This document shows positions 17,322-25,936 of a DNA stretch of 64,000 bases, one piece after another. Under the pieces are notes generated by a model that saw only the letters and a program-made list of their open reading frames with translations, did not search any database and had not been told where the DNA came from. Every line of letters begins with the position of its first letter. The first letter of the stretch is position 1. A program made the position numbers and the translations under genes. Origin of the DNA: Martinezella multihospitum (GTDB lineage Bacteria; Pseudomonadota; Alphaproteobacteria; Rhizobiales; Rhizobiaceae); assembly GCF_900094585.1 (NCBI RefSeq), contig NZ_FMAG01000009.1, positions 228,063 through 292,062 on the forward strand. Reading direction: 5' to 3'.

Positions 17322-18251
17322 TCAGAGCGCCTTTTGCAATTCCGGCAGGGCTTCGAAGAGGTCTGCGACGAGGCCGTAGTCGGCGATCTGGAAGATCGGG
17401 GCTTCCTCGTCCTTGTTGATGGCGACGATGACCTTACTGTCCTTCATGCCGGCCAGATGCTGGATGGCGCCGGAGATGCCGCAGGCGATATAGAGCTGCG
17501 GGGCGACCACCTTGCCGGTCTGGCCCACCTGCCAGTCGTTCGGCGCATAGCCGGCATCGACGGCAGCGCGCGATGCGCCGACGGCAGCACCGAGCTTGTC
17601 GGCAACCGGAAGGATGACTTCCTTGAATTTTTCCGCCGAGCCGAGCGCACGGCCGCCCGAGATGATGATCTTGGCAGAGGTCAGCTCCGGACGATCCGAA
17701 GACGACAGCGCATCGCCGACGAAGGTGGAAAGACCAGGATTGGCGGCCGCAGACACCGTCTCGACCGAAGCCGAACCGCCTTCGCCAGCCGAGGCGAAGG
17801 AGGCGGTGCGCACAGTGATCACCTTCTTGGCATCGGTCGACTGCACCGTCTGGATGGCATTGCCGGCATAGATCGGCCGCTTGAAGGTGTCGGCGGACAC
17901 CACTTCGATGATCTCAGAGACTTGGGCGACGTCGAGCAGGGCGGCGACGCGCGGCAGCACGTTCTTGCCGACCGAGGTCGCAGCGCCGATGATGGTGTCG
18001 TAGGAGCCGGCGAGCGATACGATGAGGGCTGCCAGCGGCTCGGCCAGATTGTTGGCAAGGCTAGCGTCCTCGGCAACCAGCACCTTGGAGGCACCGGACA
18101 GTTTTGCCGCCTGCTCGGCTGCAGCCTTGGCGCCCGCGCCGGCAACGAGAACGTGAACGTCGCCGCCGATTTTTACGGCCGCCGTCAGCGCCTTGGCGGT
18201 CTGGTCGGAGAGATGGGCATTGTCGTGATCAGCCAGAAGAAGAATGGCCAT
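17322..18251 (-). CDS. etfA: Electron transfer flavoprotein, alpha subunit
   Basis: The 309-residue subunit has the N-terminal ETF fold (AILLLADHD) and the C-terminal FAD domain with GAIQHLAGMKDSK and INKDEEAPIFQIADYG, the standard flavin-binding signature. With EtfB it carries electrons from acyl-CoA and other dehydrogenases to ETF-ubiquinone oxidoreductase. The start lies 27 bp after the etfB stop, so the two are one transcription unit. Confidence 0.95.
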   Translation of the reverse strand: MAILLLADHDNAHLSDQTAKALTAAVKIGGDVHVLVAGAGAKAAAEQAAKLSGASKVLVAEDASLANNLAEPLAALIVSLAGSYDTIIGAATSVGKNVLPRVAALLDVAQVSEIIEVVSADTFKRPIYAGNAIQTVQSTDAKKVITVRTASFASAGEGGSASVETVSAAANPGLSTFVGDALSSSDRPELTSAKIIISGGRALGSAEKFKEVILPVADKLGAAVGASRAAVDAGYAPNDWQVGQTGKVVAPQLYIACGISGAIQHLAGMKDSKVIVAINKDEEAPIFQIADYGLVADLFEALPELQKAL

Positions 18252-18278
18252 GATGTCTAACTCCTCGTTCGGACTGGT

Positions 18279-19028
18279 TTAAAGCACGCCGGCTTCGGTC
18301 TTGAGCTTTTCGACCAGCTCGGCAACCGACTTGACCTTGACGCCCGCCTTGCGGCCACCCGGCTCTTCCGTCTTCAAGACCTTCAGGCGCGGCTCGGTCG
18401 ACACGCCGAAATCGGCCGGCGACTTCTTGTCGAGCGGCTTCTTCTTGGCCTTCATGATGTTCGGCAGCGAAGCGTAACGCGGTTCGTTGAGGCGCAGGTC
18501 CGACGTAACGACGGCCGGAAGCTTGACCTCGATCGTCTGCAGGCCGCCATCGACTTCGCGCGTCACCTTGGCGCTACCATCACCGATCTCGATCTTCGAG
18601 GCGAAAGTTGCCTGGGCGGAGCCGAGCAGGGCTGCCAGCATCTGGCCGGTCTGGTTACTGTCGTCATCGATCGCCTGCTTGCCGACGATGATGAGGCCCG
18701 GCTGTTCGGCGTCTGCAACACCCTTCAGGATCTTGGCAACGGCGAGCGGCTCGACTTGATCGTCGGTCTCGACCAGGATGGCGCGATCCGCACCCATGGC
18801 GAGCGCCGTGCGCAGCGTTTCCTCGGCCTTGGCCGGCCCGATCGATACGACCACGACTTCCTCGGCCTTGCCGGCTTCCTTCAGACGCAGCGCCTCTTCA
18901 ACCGAGATCTCGTCGAACGGGTTCATCGACATCTTCACGTTCGACAGCTCAACGCCAGAACCATCCGGCTTCACGCGAATCTTGACGTTGTAGTCAACTA
19001 CCCGCTTAACGGGGACGAGAATCTTCAT
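18279..19028 (-). CDS. etfB: Electron transfer flavoprotein, beta subunit
   Basis: The 249-residue subunit begins MKILVPVKRVVDYNVKI, as in house-keeping group I ETF beta proteins. It contains the AMP-binding GKQAIDDDSNQTG loop and the recognition-loop region LNEPRYASLPNIMKAKKKP through which ETF contacts partner dehydrogenases. It is first in the etfBA unit. The 197-bp upstream region holds a small inverted repeat (CCATTC/GAATGG) near 19078-19097 but no promoter I can name with confidence. Confidence 0.95.
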   Translation of the reverse strand: MKILVPVKRVVDYNVKIRVKPDGSGVELSNVKMSMNPFDEISVEEALRLKEAGKAEEVVVVSIGPAKAEETLRTALAMGADRAILVETDDQVEPLAVAKILKGVADAEQPGLIIVGKQAIDDDSNQTGQMLAALLGSAQATFASKIEIGDGSAKVTREVDGGLQTIEVKLPAVVTSDLRLNEPRYASLPNIMKAKKKPLDKKSPADFGVSTEPRLKVLKTEEPGGRKAGVKVKSVAELVEKLKTEAGVL

Positions 19029-19225
19029 GGAATCCTTCCTTCAACATGACCGCCCGAGAACATGCGCTGTTTAGCGCCATTCCATTTGTCGAATGGCGAC
19101 ATGGATACGCGTTTTTTTCCCAATTACAACGCTTCCAGGCCGCCGAGAGACGAATTGCTTAAAAGGCATAAATAACGTTTACGTCAACGTCAATATGTAT
19201 GCCTTCGGTGATCGAATTCGCGCTG

Positions 19226-19804
19226 CTATCGATTCTTGCCGGGAACCCAGAGAACATCGGCCTGGCCACGATCATTGGCATGCCGTGCTGCAACAAACAG
19301 AAAATCGGAGAGGCGATTGATATATTTCAGCGCGGCCGGACTAACGCGTTCGCCCTCGCTGCGCGATAACGCCACCATGAGGCGCTCGGCGCGTCGGGCG
19401 ATCGTGCGGGCAAGGTGCAGGTGGGCGGAAGCCGGGCTGCCGGCGGGCAGGACGAAGGATCGCAACGGTTCGAGATCGGCGTTGAGCCGGTCGATGTCGT
19501 GTTCGAGGCGTTCGACTTGATGGTCGACAATGCGCAAGGGCTCGTAGGCCGGCGGCTCATCGGTTTCCGGCGTCGAAAGATCGGCGCCGAGATCGAAGAG
19601 ATCGTTCTGGATCCGTATCAGCATGGCGTCGATCTCCGGCATGTCCGACGTATGCAGCCGGGCGACGCCGATGGCGGAATTGGCCTCATCGACCGTGCCG
19701 TAGCTTTCGACGCGCAAATCGTGTTTCAGCCGCCTCGGGCCGGCTGCAAGGCCTGTCGTGCCGTCGTCGCCGGTTTTGGTATAGATCTTGTTGAGCTTGA
19801 CCAT
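19226..19804 (-). CDS. Cob(I)yrinic acid a,c-diamide adenosyltransferase, PduO type
   Basis: The 192-residue protein has the N-terminal ATP-binding motif YTKTGDDGTTGL (about 8-19) and the C-terminal helix with ARRAERLMVALS, both typical of PduO/MMAB-type ATP:corrinoid adenosyltransferases. These form the active site between subunits of a trimer and make adenosylcobalamin. It lies 13 bp after the small HIG1-like gene on the same strand and 197 bp before etfB. A link to methylmalonyl-CoA mutase is plausible but not shown here. Confidence 0.9.
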   Translation of the reverse strand: MVKLNKIYTKTGDDGTTGLAAGPRRLKHDLRVESYGTVDEANSAIGVARLHTSDMPEIDAMLIRIQNDLFDLGADLSTPETDEPPAYEPLRIVDHQVERLEHDIDRLNADLEPLRSFVLPAGSPASAHLHLARTIARRAERLMVALSRSEGERVSPAALKYINRLSDFLFVAARHANDRGQADVLWVPGKNR

Positions 19805-19817
19805 CGTCTTCCAGTGG

Positions 19818-20021
19818 TTAGGCCGGGCGGCCGCCGCCCGTCAGCCAGAGCGTCAGCATGATCAGGATGACCGCGACAGCCTGCAGCAGCACGCGCAGCT
19901 GCATCAGCCGGTTCGAAAGGTTCGGGTTGTCGCCTTTCATCATGTTCAGCAGGCCGTGAATGAGAACGATCGCGACAAGTCCCATGACAATGATGGCGGC
20001 AACATAGGTAACGGTCGACAT
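19818..20021 (-). CDS. Small twin-transmembrane protein, HIG1-like
   Basis: A 67-residue protein with two hydrophobic helices (about 5-26 and 42-61) joined by a short basic loop with KGDNPNLSNRLMQLRV. This matches the bacterial HIG1/hypoxia-induced-protein domain family, whose mitochondrial relatives associate with cytochrome oxidase supercomplexes. Function in bacteria is not established. It precedes the adenosyltransferase by 13 bp and is probably co-transcribed. Confidence 0.75.
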   Translation of the reverse strand: MSTVTYVAAIIVMGLVAIVLIHGLLNMMKGDNPNLSNRLMQLRVLLQAVAVILIMLTLWLTGGGRPA

Positions 20022-20142
20022 GGCTCCTCCACCCTTGTCTTCAGAATGGCCCGGCGTTCCAACGGAAGCTCCAAGTCACTCAATGTCATCACTTCAAGCA
20101 ATCCCGAGCGGAAAAGGCGCTGCGCGCTTGTCCTGGGTTGCT

Positions 20143-20976
20143 CTAATCCAGCCGGCGCATCAGACGATAGAAAAGGTTAGCCGGCAATAGCCTTTTCAGA
20201 AGAACACCCTGCTTGGCGGGCGTCGTGACCAGATAATGCGGGCGTGGATTGCTCACGTTCAAAGCGGATTTTAGCACATCATAGACCGCTTCCGGGCCTA
20301 ATTTATGTTTATTGATCGGGCCTGATCCATCAAGCCGTTTCAGCTGCCTGCGGTATTCCACCGCATGGGGCGAGCCTTCGAGGTCGATGTGCTCGTTGAT
20401 CTTGGCGAGCGCATTGGCGGTAAAGCGCGTCGCGATCGGGCCGGGCTCGATGAGGCTCACATGGATGCCGCTATCCTGCAGCTCCATTCTGAGCGTGATC
20501 GTCAGCCCTTCGAGGGCGAATTTCGAGGCGGTATAGGCGCCGCGGAAGCGATAGGGAACCAGCCCGAGAATGGAGGAGCAGTTGACGATGCGGCCATGGC
20601 CCTGTTTGCGCATCAGCGGCAGGATCTGGCGGGTCAGCTCGTGCCAGCCGAAGAAATTCGTCTCGAACTGTTCGCGCAGCACATCGGTCGTCAGATCTTC
20701 TACCGCGCCCGGCTGCCCATAGGCGCCATTGTTGAAGAGGGCGTCGATGCGGTCGCCCGTGCGCTCGCGCACCGTCGCCACGGCGGCGGAAATGGTCTCG
20801 GACTTCGTATAGTCGAGGAGCAGCGCTTCGATGCCGTCGGCTGTGAGGGGCACGAGGTCTTCCGGCTTGCGCACGGTTGCAAAGACGCGCCATCCGTCGG
20901 CTTTCAGCGCCCGTGCGCAATAAGCGCCGATGCCGGAGGAGCAACCAGTGACGAGGATCGTGCGTTGTTCCGTCAT
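20143..20976 (-). CDS. SDR family NAD(P)-dependent oxidoreductase
   Basis: The 277-residue protein carries the classical short-chain dehydrogenase motifs: TGCSSGIGAYCA near residues 10-21 for cofactor binding, FNNGAYG replacing the NNAG strand motif, the catalytic serine in NCSSILG, and YTASK with catalytic tyrosine and lysine. The substrate is not predictable. The ATG at 20976 follows the usual pattern; a TTG 21 bp earlier is less likely. It is divergent from the BrkB gene with about 87 bp between. Confidence 0.88.
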   Translation of the reverse strand: MTEQRTILVTGCSSGIGAYCARALKADGWRVFATVRKPEDLVPLTADGIEALLLDYTKSETISAAVATVRERTGDRIDALFNNGAYGQPGAVEDLTTDVLREQFETNFFGWHELTRQILPLMRKQGHGRIVNCSSILGLVPYRFRGAYTASKFALEGLTITLRMELQDSGIHVSLIEPGPIATRFTANALAKINEHIDLEGSPHAVEYRRQLKRLDGSGPINKHKLGPEAVYDVLKSALNVSNPRPHYLVTTPAKQGVLLKRLLPANLFYRLMRRLD

Positions 20977-21063
20977 GGGAAGATGATTCCTGTACAAACC
21001 GGAACTCGTTTCCCATATTCAGGAACCCGATACAATCGACAACCGGCGGTATCAGCCGGATGA

Positions 21064-22026
21064 ATGCCGACGCCAAGCGGAGATGGAATGCCGACAGCCC
21101 TGCGGACGATTTACAAGGTGATCTACGACGCAGTGTTCCATTTCGTCGAGGATGACGGGTTCGCCATGGCGAGCCATGTAGCATTGTCGACGCTGCTGGC
21201 GGTTTTCCCCTTCCTGATCTTCGGCACGGCGCTGGCAAGCTTTCTCGGTGCCAGCCAGTTTTCCTCGACGGCCGTGCATCTGATCTTCGATACCTGGCCG
21301 GAGGCGATCGCCAAGCCGCTCGCCGATCAGGTCGTGCAGGTGCTGACCATTCCGCGCGGCGGGCTCTTGACGATCTCCGTACTTGCAGCCGCCTATTTCG
21401 CCTCGAACGGCGTCGAGGCTCTGCGCATATCGCTGAACCGCGCCTATCGCGTGCCCGAGACACGACCGTGGTATTTCAATCGCCTTGCGAGCCTTGGCTA
21501 TGTGCTGATTGCGGTGCTGATCTTCGCGATCCTCAGCATCCTGCTGGTCGCCGTGCCTTTGGCGCTCAACTACACAAGGCAATGGCTGCCGAAGCTTGCC
21601 GATATCCTTGAGATCGTCTTCAGCTGGCGAATCTACGGCACGATCTTCCTGCTGCTGGCCGGCCTGATGATCCTGCATCTTTGGCTGGCGGCCGGCCGCA
21701 GGCGTGTGCTCGACGTCATCCCCGGCGTGATCCTGACTCTGGTCTTCTGGTCGATCGGCGCTCTACTCTTTGCCTATTATCTCTCGACCTTCGCCAATTA
21801 TACCGCCACCTATGCCGGCCTGGCTTCGGTGATGATCGTCCTGATCTTCCTCTATATGCTGGCCGTGATCTTCATCATGGGGGCGGAGATCAATGCGGCG
21901 CTGATGAAGTTCCGCGTGCGTCGTCTGCTGTTCGGCAAGGCGGCGAGCCGTTCCCCTGTCGAGGCATCGACGGAGAAGGCATCGGCGGAATCAGAGGCCG
22001 ATGCGGCGGCGAAGCTCCGCAGGTGA
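21064..22026 (+). CDS. YihY/BrkB family inner-membrane protein
   Basis: The 320-residue protein has about six transmembrane segments and the family pattern AYFASNGVEALRISLNRAYR after the second helix and FATYAGLASVMIVLIFLYM-like block near 255-275. The family was once annotated as ribonuclease BN by mistake; its role is unknown, possibly transport. A second ATG at 21088 is equally possible. Its last 36 bp overlap the end of the convergent gluQ gene. Confidence 0.85.
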   Translation: MPTPSGDGMPTALRTIYKVIYDAVFHFVEDDGFAMASHVALSTLLAVFPFLIFGTALASFLGASQFSSTAVHLIFDTWPEAIAKPLADQVVQVLTIPRGGLLTISVLAAAYFASNGVEALRISLNRAYRVPETRPWYFNRLASLGYVLIAVLIFAILSILLVAVPLALNYTRQWLPKLADILEIVFSWRIYGTIFLLLAGLMILHLWLAAGRRRVLDVIPGVILTLVFWSIGALLFAYYLSTFANYTATYAGLASVMIVLIFLYMLAVIFIMGAEINAALMKFRVRRLLFGKAASRSPVEASTEKASAESEADAAAKLRR

Positions 22027-22872
22027 GAGGCCCTGCCGGCGCCATTCGGCAATGCCGGTATCGCCCATGGTCTTGGAGAGCTTTTTGCCGTCCTCGCCGA
22101 GGACGAGACGATGGTGATGATAGAGCGGCTCCGGCAGGCCGAGCAGTCTCTGCAGCAGGCGATGGATCGAGGTGGCGTGGAAGAGGTCGAGCCCGCGCAC
22201 GACATGGGTGATGCCCTGGGTGGCATCGTCGACGACGACAGAAAGATGATAGCTGGAGGGCGCGTCGGAGCGCGACAGCACGACATCGCCCCAGGCGGAA
22301 GGGTCGGCCGCAATAATGCCCGTTTCGCCGTCGCCGCTTTCCTGCCAGTGCAATGCTTTGCCCGACGTGGCCAATGCCTTTTCCATGTCGAGACGCCAGG
22401 CATGCTTGATGCCTGAGGTCAGCAGGCGCTGCCGCTCGGCATCGCTGCGCTCTCGATCGTCGGAGGGATAGAGCGGTGTACTATCGGGGTCGCGCGGCCA
22501 GGATCTGCCATCCGCCTCGAAAGCGGCGACGCGTGATTTGACTTCGCCGCGCGTCAGGAAGGCGGGATAGACGAGGCCGCGCTCGATGAGTCTCTGCAAC
22601 GCCTGCTGATAGGCCGGAAAATGTTCGGACTGCCGCCGCACCGGCTGCTGCCAGCTGAGGCCAAGCCAGGAGAGATCGGTGTAGATGCCTTCTTCGAAAT
22701 CGGGTGTGCAGCGCGCCTGATCTATGTCTTCGATGCGCAGCAGGAAATCACCGCCGACCTTTGCCGCCATCTCGTGATTGAGGATGGCCGAGAGCGCATG
22801 GCCGAGATGCAGTGGGCCGTTCGGGCTCGGGGCAAAACGGAATTTCTGCTTTTGACGGGGAATCTCGATCAT
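21991..22872 (-). CDS. gluQ: Glutamyl-Q tRNA(Asp) synthetase
   Basis: The 293-residue protein resembles the catalytic core of glutamyl-tRNA synthetase without the anticodon-binding half. It has FAPSPNGPLHLGH (HIGH motif) at about residues 13-25 and KLSKT near 260 (KMSKS motif). GluQRS enzymes attach glutamate to the queuosine base at position 34 of tRNA(Asp). The ATG at 22872 gives the standard start. It is divergent from alkA and overlaps the BrkB gene end. Confidence 0.88.
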   Translation of the reverse strand: MIEIPRQKQKFRFAPSPNGPLHLGHALSAILNHEMAAKVGGDFLLRIEDIDQARCTPDFEEGIYTDLSWLGLSWQQPVRRQSEHFPAYQQALQRLIERGLVYPAFLTRGEVKSRVAAFEADGRSWPRDPDSTPLYPSDDRERSDAERQRLLTSGIKHAWRLDMEKALATSGKALHWQESGDGETGIIAADPSAWGDVVLSRSDAPSSYHLSVVVDDATQGITHVVRGLDLFHATSIHRLLQRLLGLPEPLYHHHRLVLGEDGKKLSKTMGDTGIAEWRRQGLSPAELRRRIGL

Positions 22873-22915
22873 GCTTTCTTCTGCCACGAAATCGAACCGG
22901 GGACTACGAGACACC

Positions 22916-23560
22916 ATGCAGATCATTCGCGACGAGCGGGATATCGAACAGGGGCTGGCTGCCCTCTTGGAGCTTGATCCTCGCCTGCGGCCCGTTGCCG
23001 CAGAGGCTGGTCCCTTGCCGCTGCGCCTGCGCGAACCGGGCTTCGAGGGGCTTGCCCATATCATCGTGTCGCAGGTCGTCTCGCGCGCTAGCGCCGACGC
23101 GATCTGGGGGAAGATGATTGCCGGGATGGGGCAGGTGACTGCTGGGGGTTATGCCGGGCTGGAGCCGGAGGCATGGCGCACCTTCGGCCTGTCGCGAATC
23201 AAGCACGACACATTGGCCCGCGTCGCCGATGCCGTCGCCGAAGGCGGCCTCGACCTCCATGCGCTCAGCGCCGAATCACCTGAGAAGGCGCTTGCCGAGC
23301 TGACGTCGATCAAGGGAATCGGCCCCTGGACGGCCGAAGTCTACCTGATGTTCTGCGGCGGTCACGCAGATGTGTTTCCGGCTGGCGACGTCGCGCTTCA
23401 GGCGGCCGTCGGCATGGCTTTTGGCCATGAAGTCAGGCCCTTGGCCAAGGCAGTTGCCCGGGAAGCCGCGGTTTGGGCGCCCTGGCGCTCGGTCGCGGCC
23501 CGGCTTTTCTGGGCTTATTATGCCGTGAAAACGCGGCGGGACGCACTGCCTATCGTTTAA
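22916..23560 (+). CDS. alkA: DNA-3-methyladenine glycosylase II
   Basis: The 214-residue protein is an HhH-GPD base-excision glycosylase. The helix-hairpin-helix KGIGPWTAEVYLMF is followed by DVFPAGDVALQAAVG, which holds the catalytic aspartate. Such enzymes remove alkylated purines. It lacks the iron-sulfur loop of Nth. The ATG at 22916 gives the typical MQIIRDE start. It is divergent from gluQ with 43 bp between. Confidence 0.88.
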   Translation: MQIIRDERDIEQGLAALLELDPRLRPVAAEAGPLPLRLREPGFEGLAHIIVSQVVSRASADAIWGKMIAGMGQVTAGGYAGLEPEAWRTFGLSRIKHDTLARVADAVAEGGLDLHALSAESPEKALAELTSIKGIGPWTAEVYLMFCGGHADVFPAGDVALQAAVGMAFGHEVRPLAKAVAREAAVWAPWRSVAARLFWAYYAVKTRRDALPIV

Positions 23561-23670
23561 TCGGCCGCGTCCTGAAATCGCCTTTATGCACTGAATTTAT
23601 TGGACTTCACAATCCTGTAACAACCGGCCTAATATACAGGTGCAGATGCCGAATCGATCAGGAGGGTTCC

Positions 23671-24228
23671 TTGACGATTGCAGTCTCCCCGCAGTCCCTG
23701 CCAGCGCTCGTCCTGAACGCTGACTACAGACCGCTGAGTTACTATCCCTTGTCGCTCTGGTCCTGGCAGGACGCGATCAAGGCGGTTTTTCTTGACCGTG
23801 TGAACATCATCGCAGAATACGATCAGTGCGTGTCCTCACCGAGCTTCTCGATGCGGCTGCCGAGTGTCGTATGCCTGAAGACATATGTGCAGCCGTCCCG
23901 CAATCCCGCCTTCACCCGCTTCAATGTCTTCCTGCGCGACAAGTTCGAATGCCAGTATTGTGGTTCCCATGACGACCTGACCTTCGACCACGTCATCCCG
24001 CGCGCCCATGGCGGCGAGACGACCTGGGAGAACGTGGTCGCAGCCTGTTCGCCGTGCAACCTGCGCAAGGGCAGCAAGCTGCCGAAGCAGGCCGGCATGT
24101 TCCCGGCGCAGAAGCCATACCAGCCGACCGTGCAGGACCTGCACAATAACGGCCGGCTCTTCCCGCCGAACTACCTGCACGACAGCTGGCTCGACTATCT
24201 CTACTGGGATTCCGAACTGCAGCCGTAG
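23671..24228 (+). CDS. HNH endonuclease family protein
   Basis: A 185-residue protein with a zinc-type HNH domain: CQYC, then DLTFDHVIPRAHGG with the catalytic histidine, ENVVAACSPCN with the conserved asparagine, and the second CxxC. The N-terminal 80 residues (LVLNADYRPLSYYPLSLW) are conserved in a widespread chromosomal group of unknown biological role. The start is a TTG at 23671 with GGAGGG 4 bases upstream, a strong reason to prefer it over the longer open frame. It is not next to any toxin or restriction gene. Confidence 0.85.
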   Translation: MTIAVSPQSLPALVLNADYRPLSYYPLSLWSWQDAIKAVFLDRVNIIAEYDQCVSSPSFSMRLPSVVCLKTYVQPSRNPAFTRFNVFLRDKFECQYCGSHDDLTFDHVIPRAHGGETTWENVVAACSPCNLRKGSKLPKQAGMFPAQKPYQPTVQDLHNNGRLFPPNYLHDSWLDYLYWDSELQP

Positions 24229-24283
24229 AATTGATTTTCCGGGAAAGTCGGGCGAGCTTCGCTTTGCCGCGCCTATGTGCACG

Positions 24284-24436
24284 GCCCCTCACCCTAGCCC
24301 TCTCCCCGCAAGCGGGGCGAGGGGACAACAGTGCAAGATAATCGGCCTCACAACATGAACAGAAGCGGCGTTGGGCATTGTAGAGCTCCCTCTCCCTGCA
24401 TGTGCGGGGAGAGGGTTGGGGTGAGGGGCCAGGCAC
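24284..24436. repeat. BIME-like mosaic repeat, copy 1
   Basis: The element begins GCCCCTCACCCTAGCCCTC and ends in the inverted form GGGTTGGGGTGAGGGGC, followed by CAGGCAC. Each end also folds on itself as a hairpin (CCCCGC-AAGC-GGGG near 24304 and a second near 24390-24415). The ends match those of the copy at 30914-31076, while the cores are unrelated. It fills the space between the convergent HNH and dsbB genes. Confidence 0.85.
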
Positions 24437-24479
24437 GCGGCGACGACAATCGATCGTTCGCCTGACGGCTTCAGTTCAA

Positions 24480-24992
24480 TCACGCAGCCTTCTTCGCCCC
24501 AACAAAAGCAATAGCCGCCAGGATGACGCTGGCAATCACATTCCAGCCGGCCATCGACAGGCCGAGGACGCGTAGCGCTGCTTCCGTGCAGGAGGGGCCT
24601 TTGATGGTATTCAGCTGGCCGAGCAGGTCGCCGGCATTCTGCGTGACGCTGCTTGCCGTCGTCGAGCAGGTGGTCGGGCCTTCCCAGAAATGCCATTCGA
24701 CGCCGGCGTGATAGACACCGATGCCGCCGCCGACCACCATCATCAGGCCGGCGATGATCAGCAGCCCGCGGGTGATCCAGGAGGGCAGGCCGGCAACTGC
24801 CGTGAGCACCGCGATGATGGCGACCGGGATGCCGTAATAATAGGGCTGGCGCTGCTCCAGGCAGAGCGCGCAGGGGATGTAGCCGCCGATATATTGGAAG
24901 CCGAGCGCCGAGCCGATGACGACGATCATGCCGATCGTCAGCAATGCGCCATAGCCGAGGCCGGCGCGGGAGGAGGGCGAAGTCGTGGACAT
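24480..24992 (-). CDS. DsbB-family disulfide bond formation protein
   Basis: A 170-residue protein with four membrane helices. The first periplasmic loop carries IPCALCLEQRQPYY, whose C-x-x-C is the quinone-coupled pair of DsbB, and the second loop has the other two cysteines (TTCST and PSCTE). DsbB passes electrons from DsbA to the quinone pool. ATG at 24992 is used; the longer frame has no family similarity. It starts 19 bp after the stop of the yqaA-like gene. Confidence 0.85.
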   Translation of the reverse strand: MSTTSPSSRAGLGYGALLTIGMIVVIGSALGFQYIGGYIPCALCLEQRQPYYYGIPVAIIAVLTAVAGLPSWITRGLLIIAGLMMVVGGGIGVYHAGVEWHFWEGPTTCSTTASSVTQNAGDLLGQLNTIKGPSCTEAALRVLGLSMAGWNVIASVILAAIAFVGAKKAA

Positions 24993-25011
24993 GCGTTGAA
25001 GGCTCCTTGGA

Positions 25012-25605
25012 TCAGCTCGCCAGGGCAAAATGGAAGACGGCGTAGAGAGCAATCAGAATGGCGGCAACCGCCATGGTGATCTGGCCCAGACGCTTTTCGA
25101 TGAAGTGGCGGATGGACTCGCCATAGCGGCGCAAGAGGAAGGCCAGGAAGAAGAAGCGCGCGCCGCGGGCGACGATGGCCGAGATGATGAACAGGCCGAG
25201 ATCGATATGGGCGACGCCGGAGAGGATCGTCACCACCTTGATCGGCGGCAGATGCGCCAGCCCCGATGTGACCAGCAGCAGCAGTACCCATTCATAGGTG
25301 ATGCCGGCGCTCATCTGGTTGAAGGCGTCGAGCTTGCCGTAGAATTCGAGGATCGGCTTGGCGATGGTCTCGAAGGCGTAGTAGCCGAGCGCCCAGCCGG
25401 CAATGCCGCCAAGCACGGAGGCAACCGTCGCCGTCAGCGCATAGCGCCAGGCACGCTCGGGCTTGGCAAGCGACATCGGCAGGAACAGGACGTCAGCCGG
25501 CACGAGAAAGATGGAGCTTTCGACGAAAGCGATCACGGCCAACCAGATTTCGGCCGATTTGCGGCCGGCGAGCGACATGGTCCAGTCGTAAAGTTTACGA
25601 AGCAT
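25012..25605 (-). CDS. YqaA/VTT (SNARE-associated) family membrane protein
   Basis: A 197-residue protein with about four to five hydrophobic segments and the DedA/VTT-type features AFVESSIFLVPADVLFLPM near 25-45 and the glycine-rich GGIAGWALGYYAF. It is related to DedA proteins, which include polyprenyl-phosphate and lipid flippases, but belongs to the shorter YqaA branch with unknown substrate. The ATG at 25605 is preceded by a purine-rich stretch. It is likely co-transcribed with dsbB 19 bp downstream. Confidence 0.8.
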   Translation of the reverse strand: MLRKLYDWTMSLAGRKSAEIWLAVIAFVESSIFLVPADVLFLPMSLAKPERAWRYALTATVASVLGGIAGWALGYYAFETIAKPILEFYGKLDAFNQMSAGITYEWVLLLLVTSGLAHLPPIKVVTILSGVAHIDLGLFIISAIVARGARFFFLAFLLRRYGESIRHFIEKRLGQITMAVAAILIALYAVFHFALAS

Positions 25606-25936
25606 GAAGGCCCCCTTTTTGCTGCGTTGCAAACCTTTAGGGGGCAGGATTATGGCTGTAAATGGTCGGGGGCTGACGGAAGTGGCGGAAAGGCAAAATT
25701 TTTCGTGATGGTGGGGCTGTTGAAGGGAGATCTTAGTTATGAGGGTTTGAAGTGAAGGAAGATCGCCCAACGCTTTGGTCGCGATATGCCACTATCAATA
25801 AATGCGGGGAAGCTATCCTCATAGCCGCCACCTCGCTACCCAAGCAAACGGAGGAATAATATTACCCTCTTTGCGATATTTACTGGTTGGTATATCAACT
25901 AGAGAGTCTGAACCGAGTGGGGATCATAGAAACGGA
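25606..25936. other. Divergent region at the left edge of the ParA-HEPN insert
   Basis: 331 bp without a convincing gene. GC content falls sharply from about 25780 onward, which I take as the left edge of the insert. GTTG-GTATAT-CAAC at 25886-25899 is a short inverted repeat 38 bp before the parA start and could be an operator. I found no copy of the tRNA-Leu 3' end here and no integrase fragment. Confidence 0.5.

Noticed and set aside
25606..25936. attL copy of the tRNA-Leu 3' end
   Set aside because: I looked for the last 15-20 bases of the tRNA near the left edge of the insert and found only scattered short matches.
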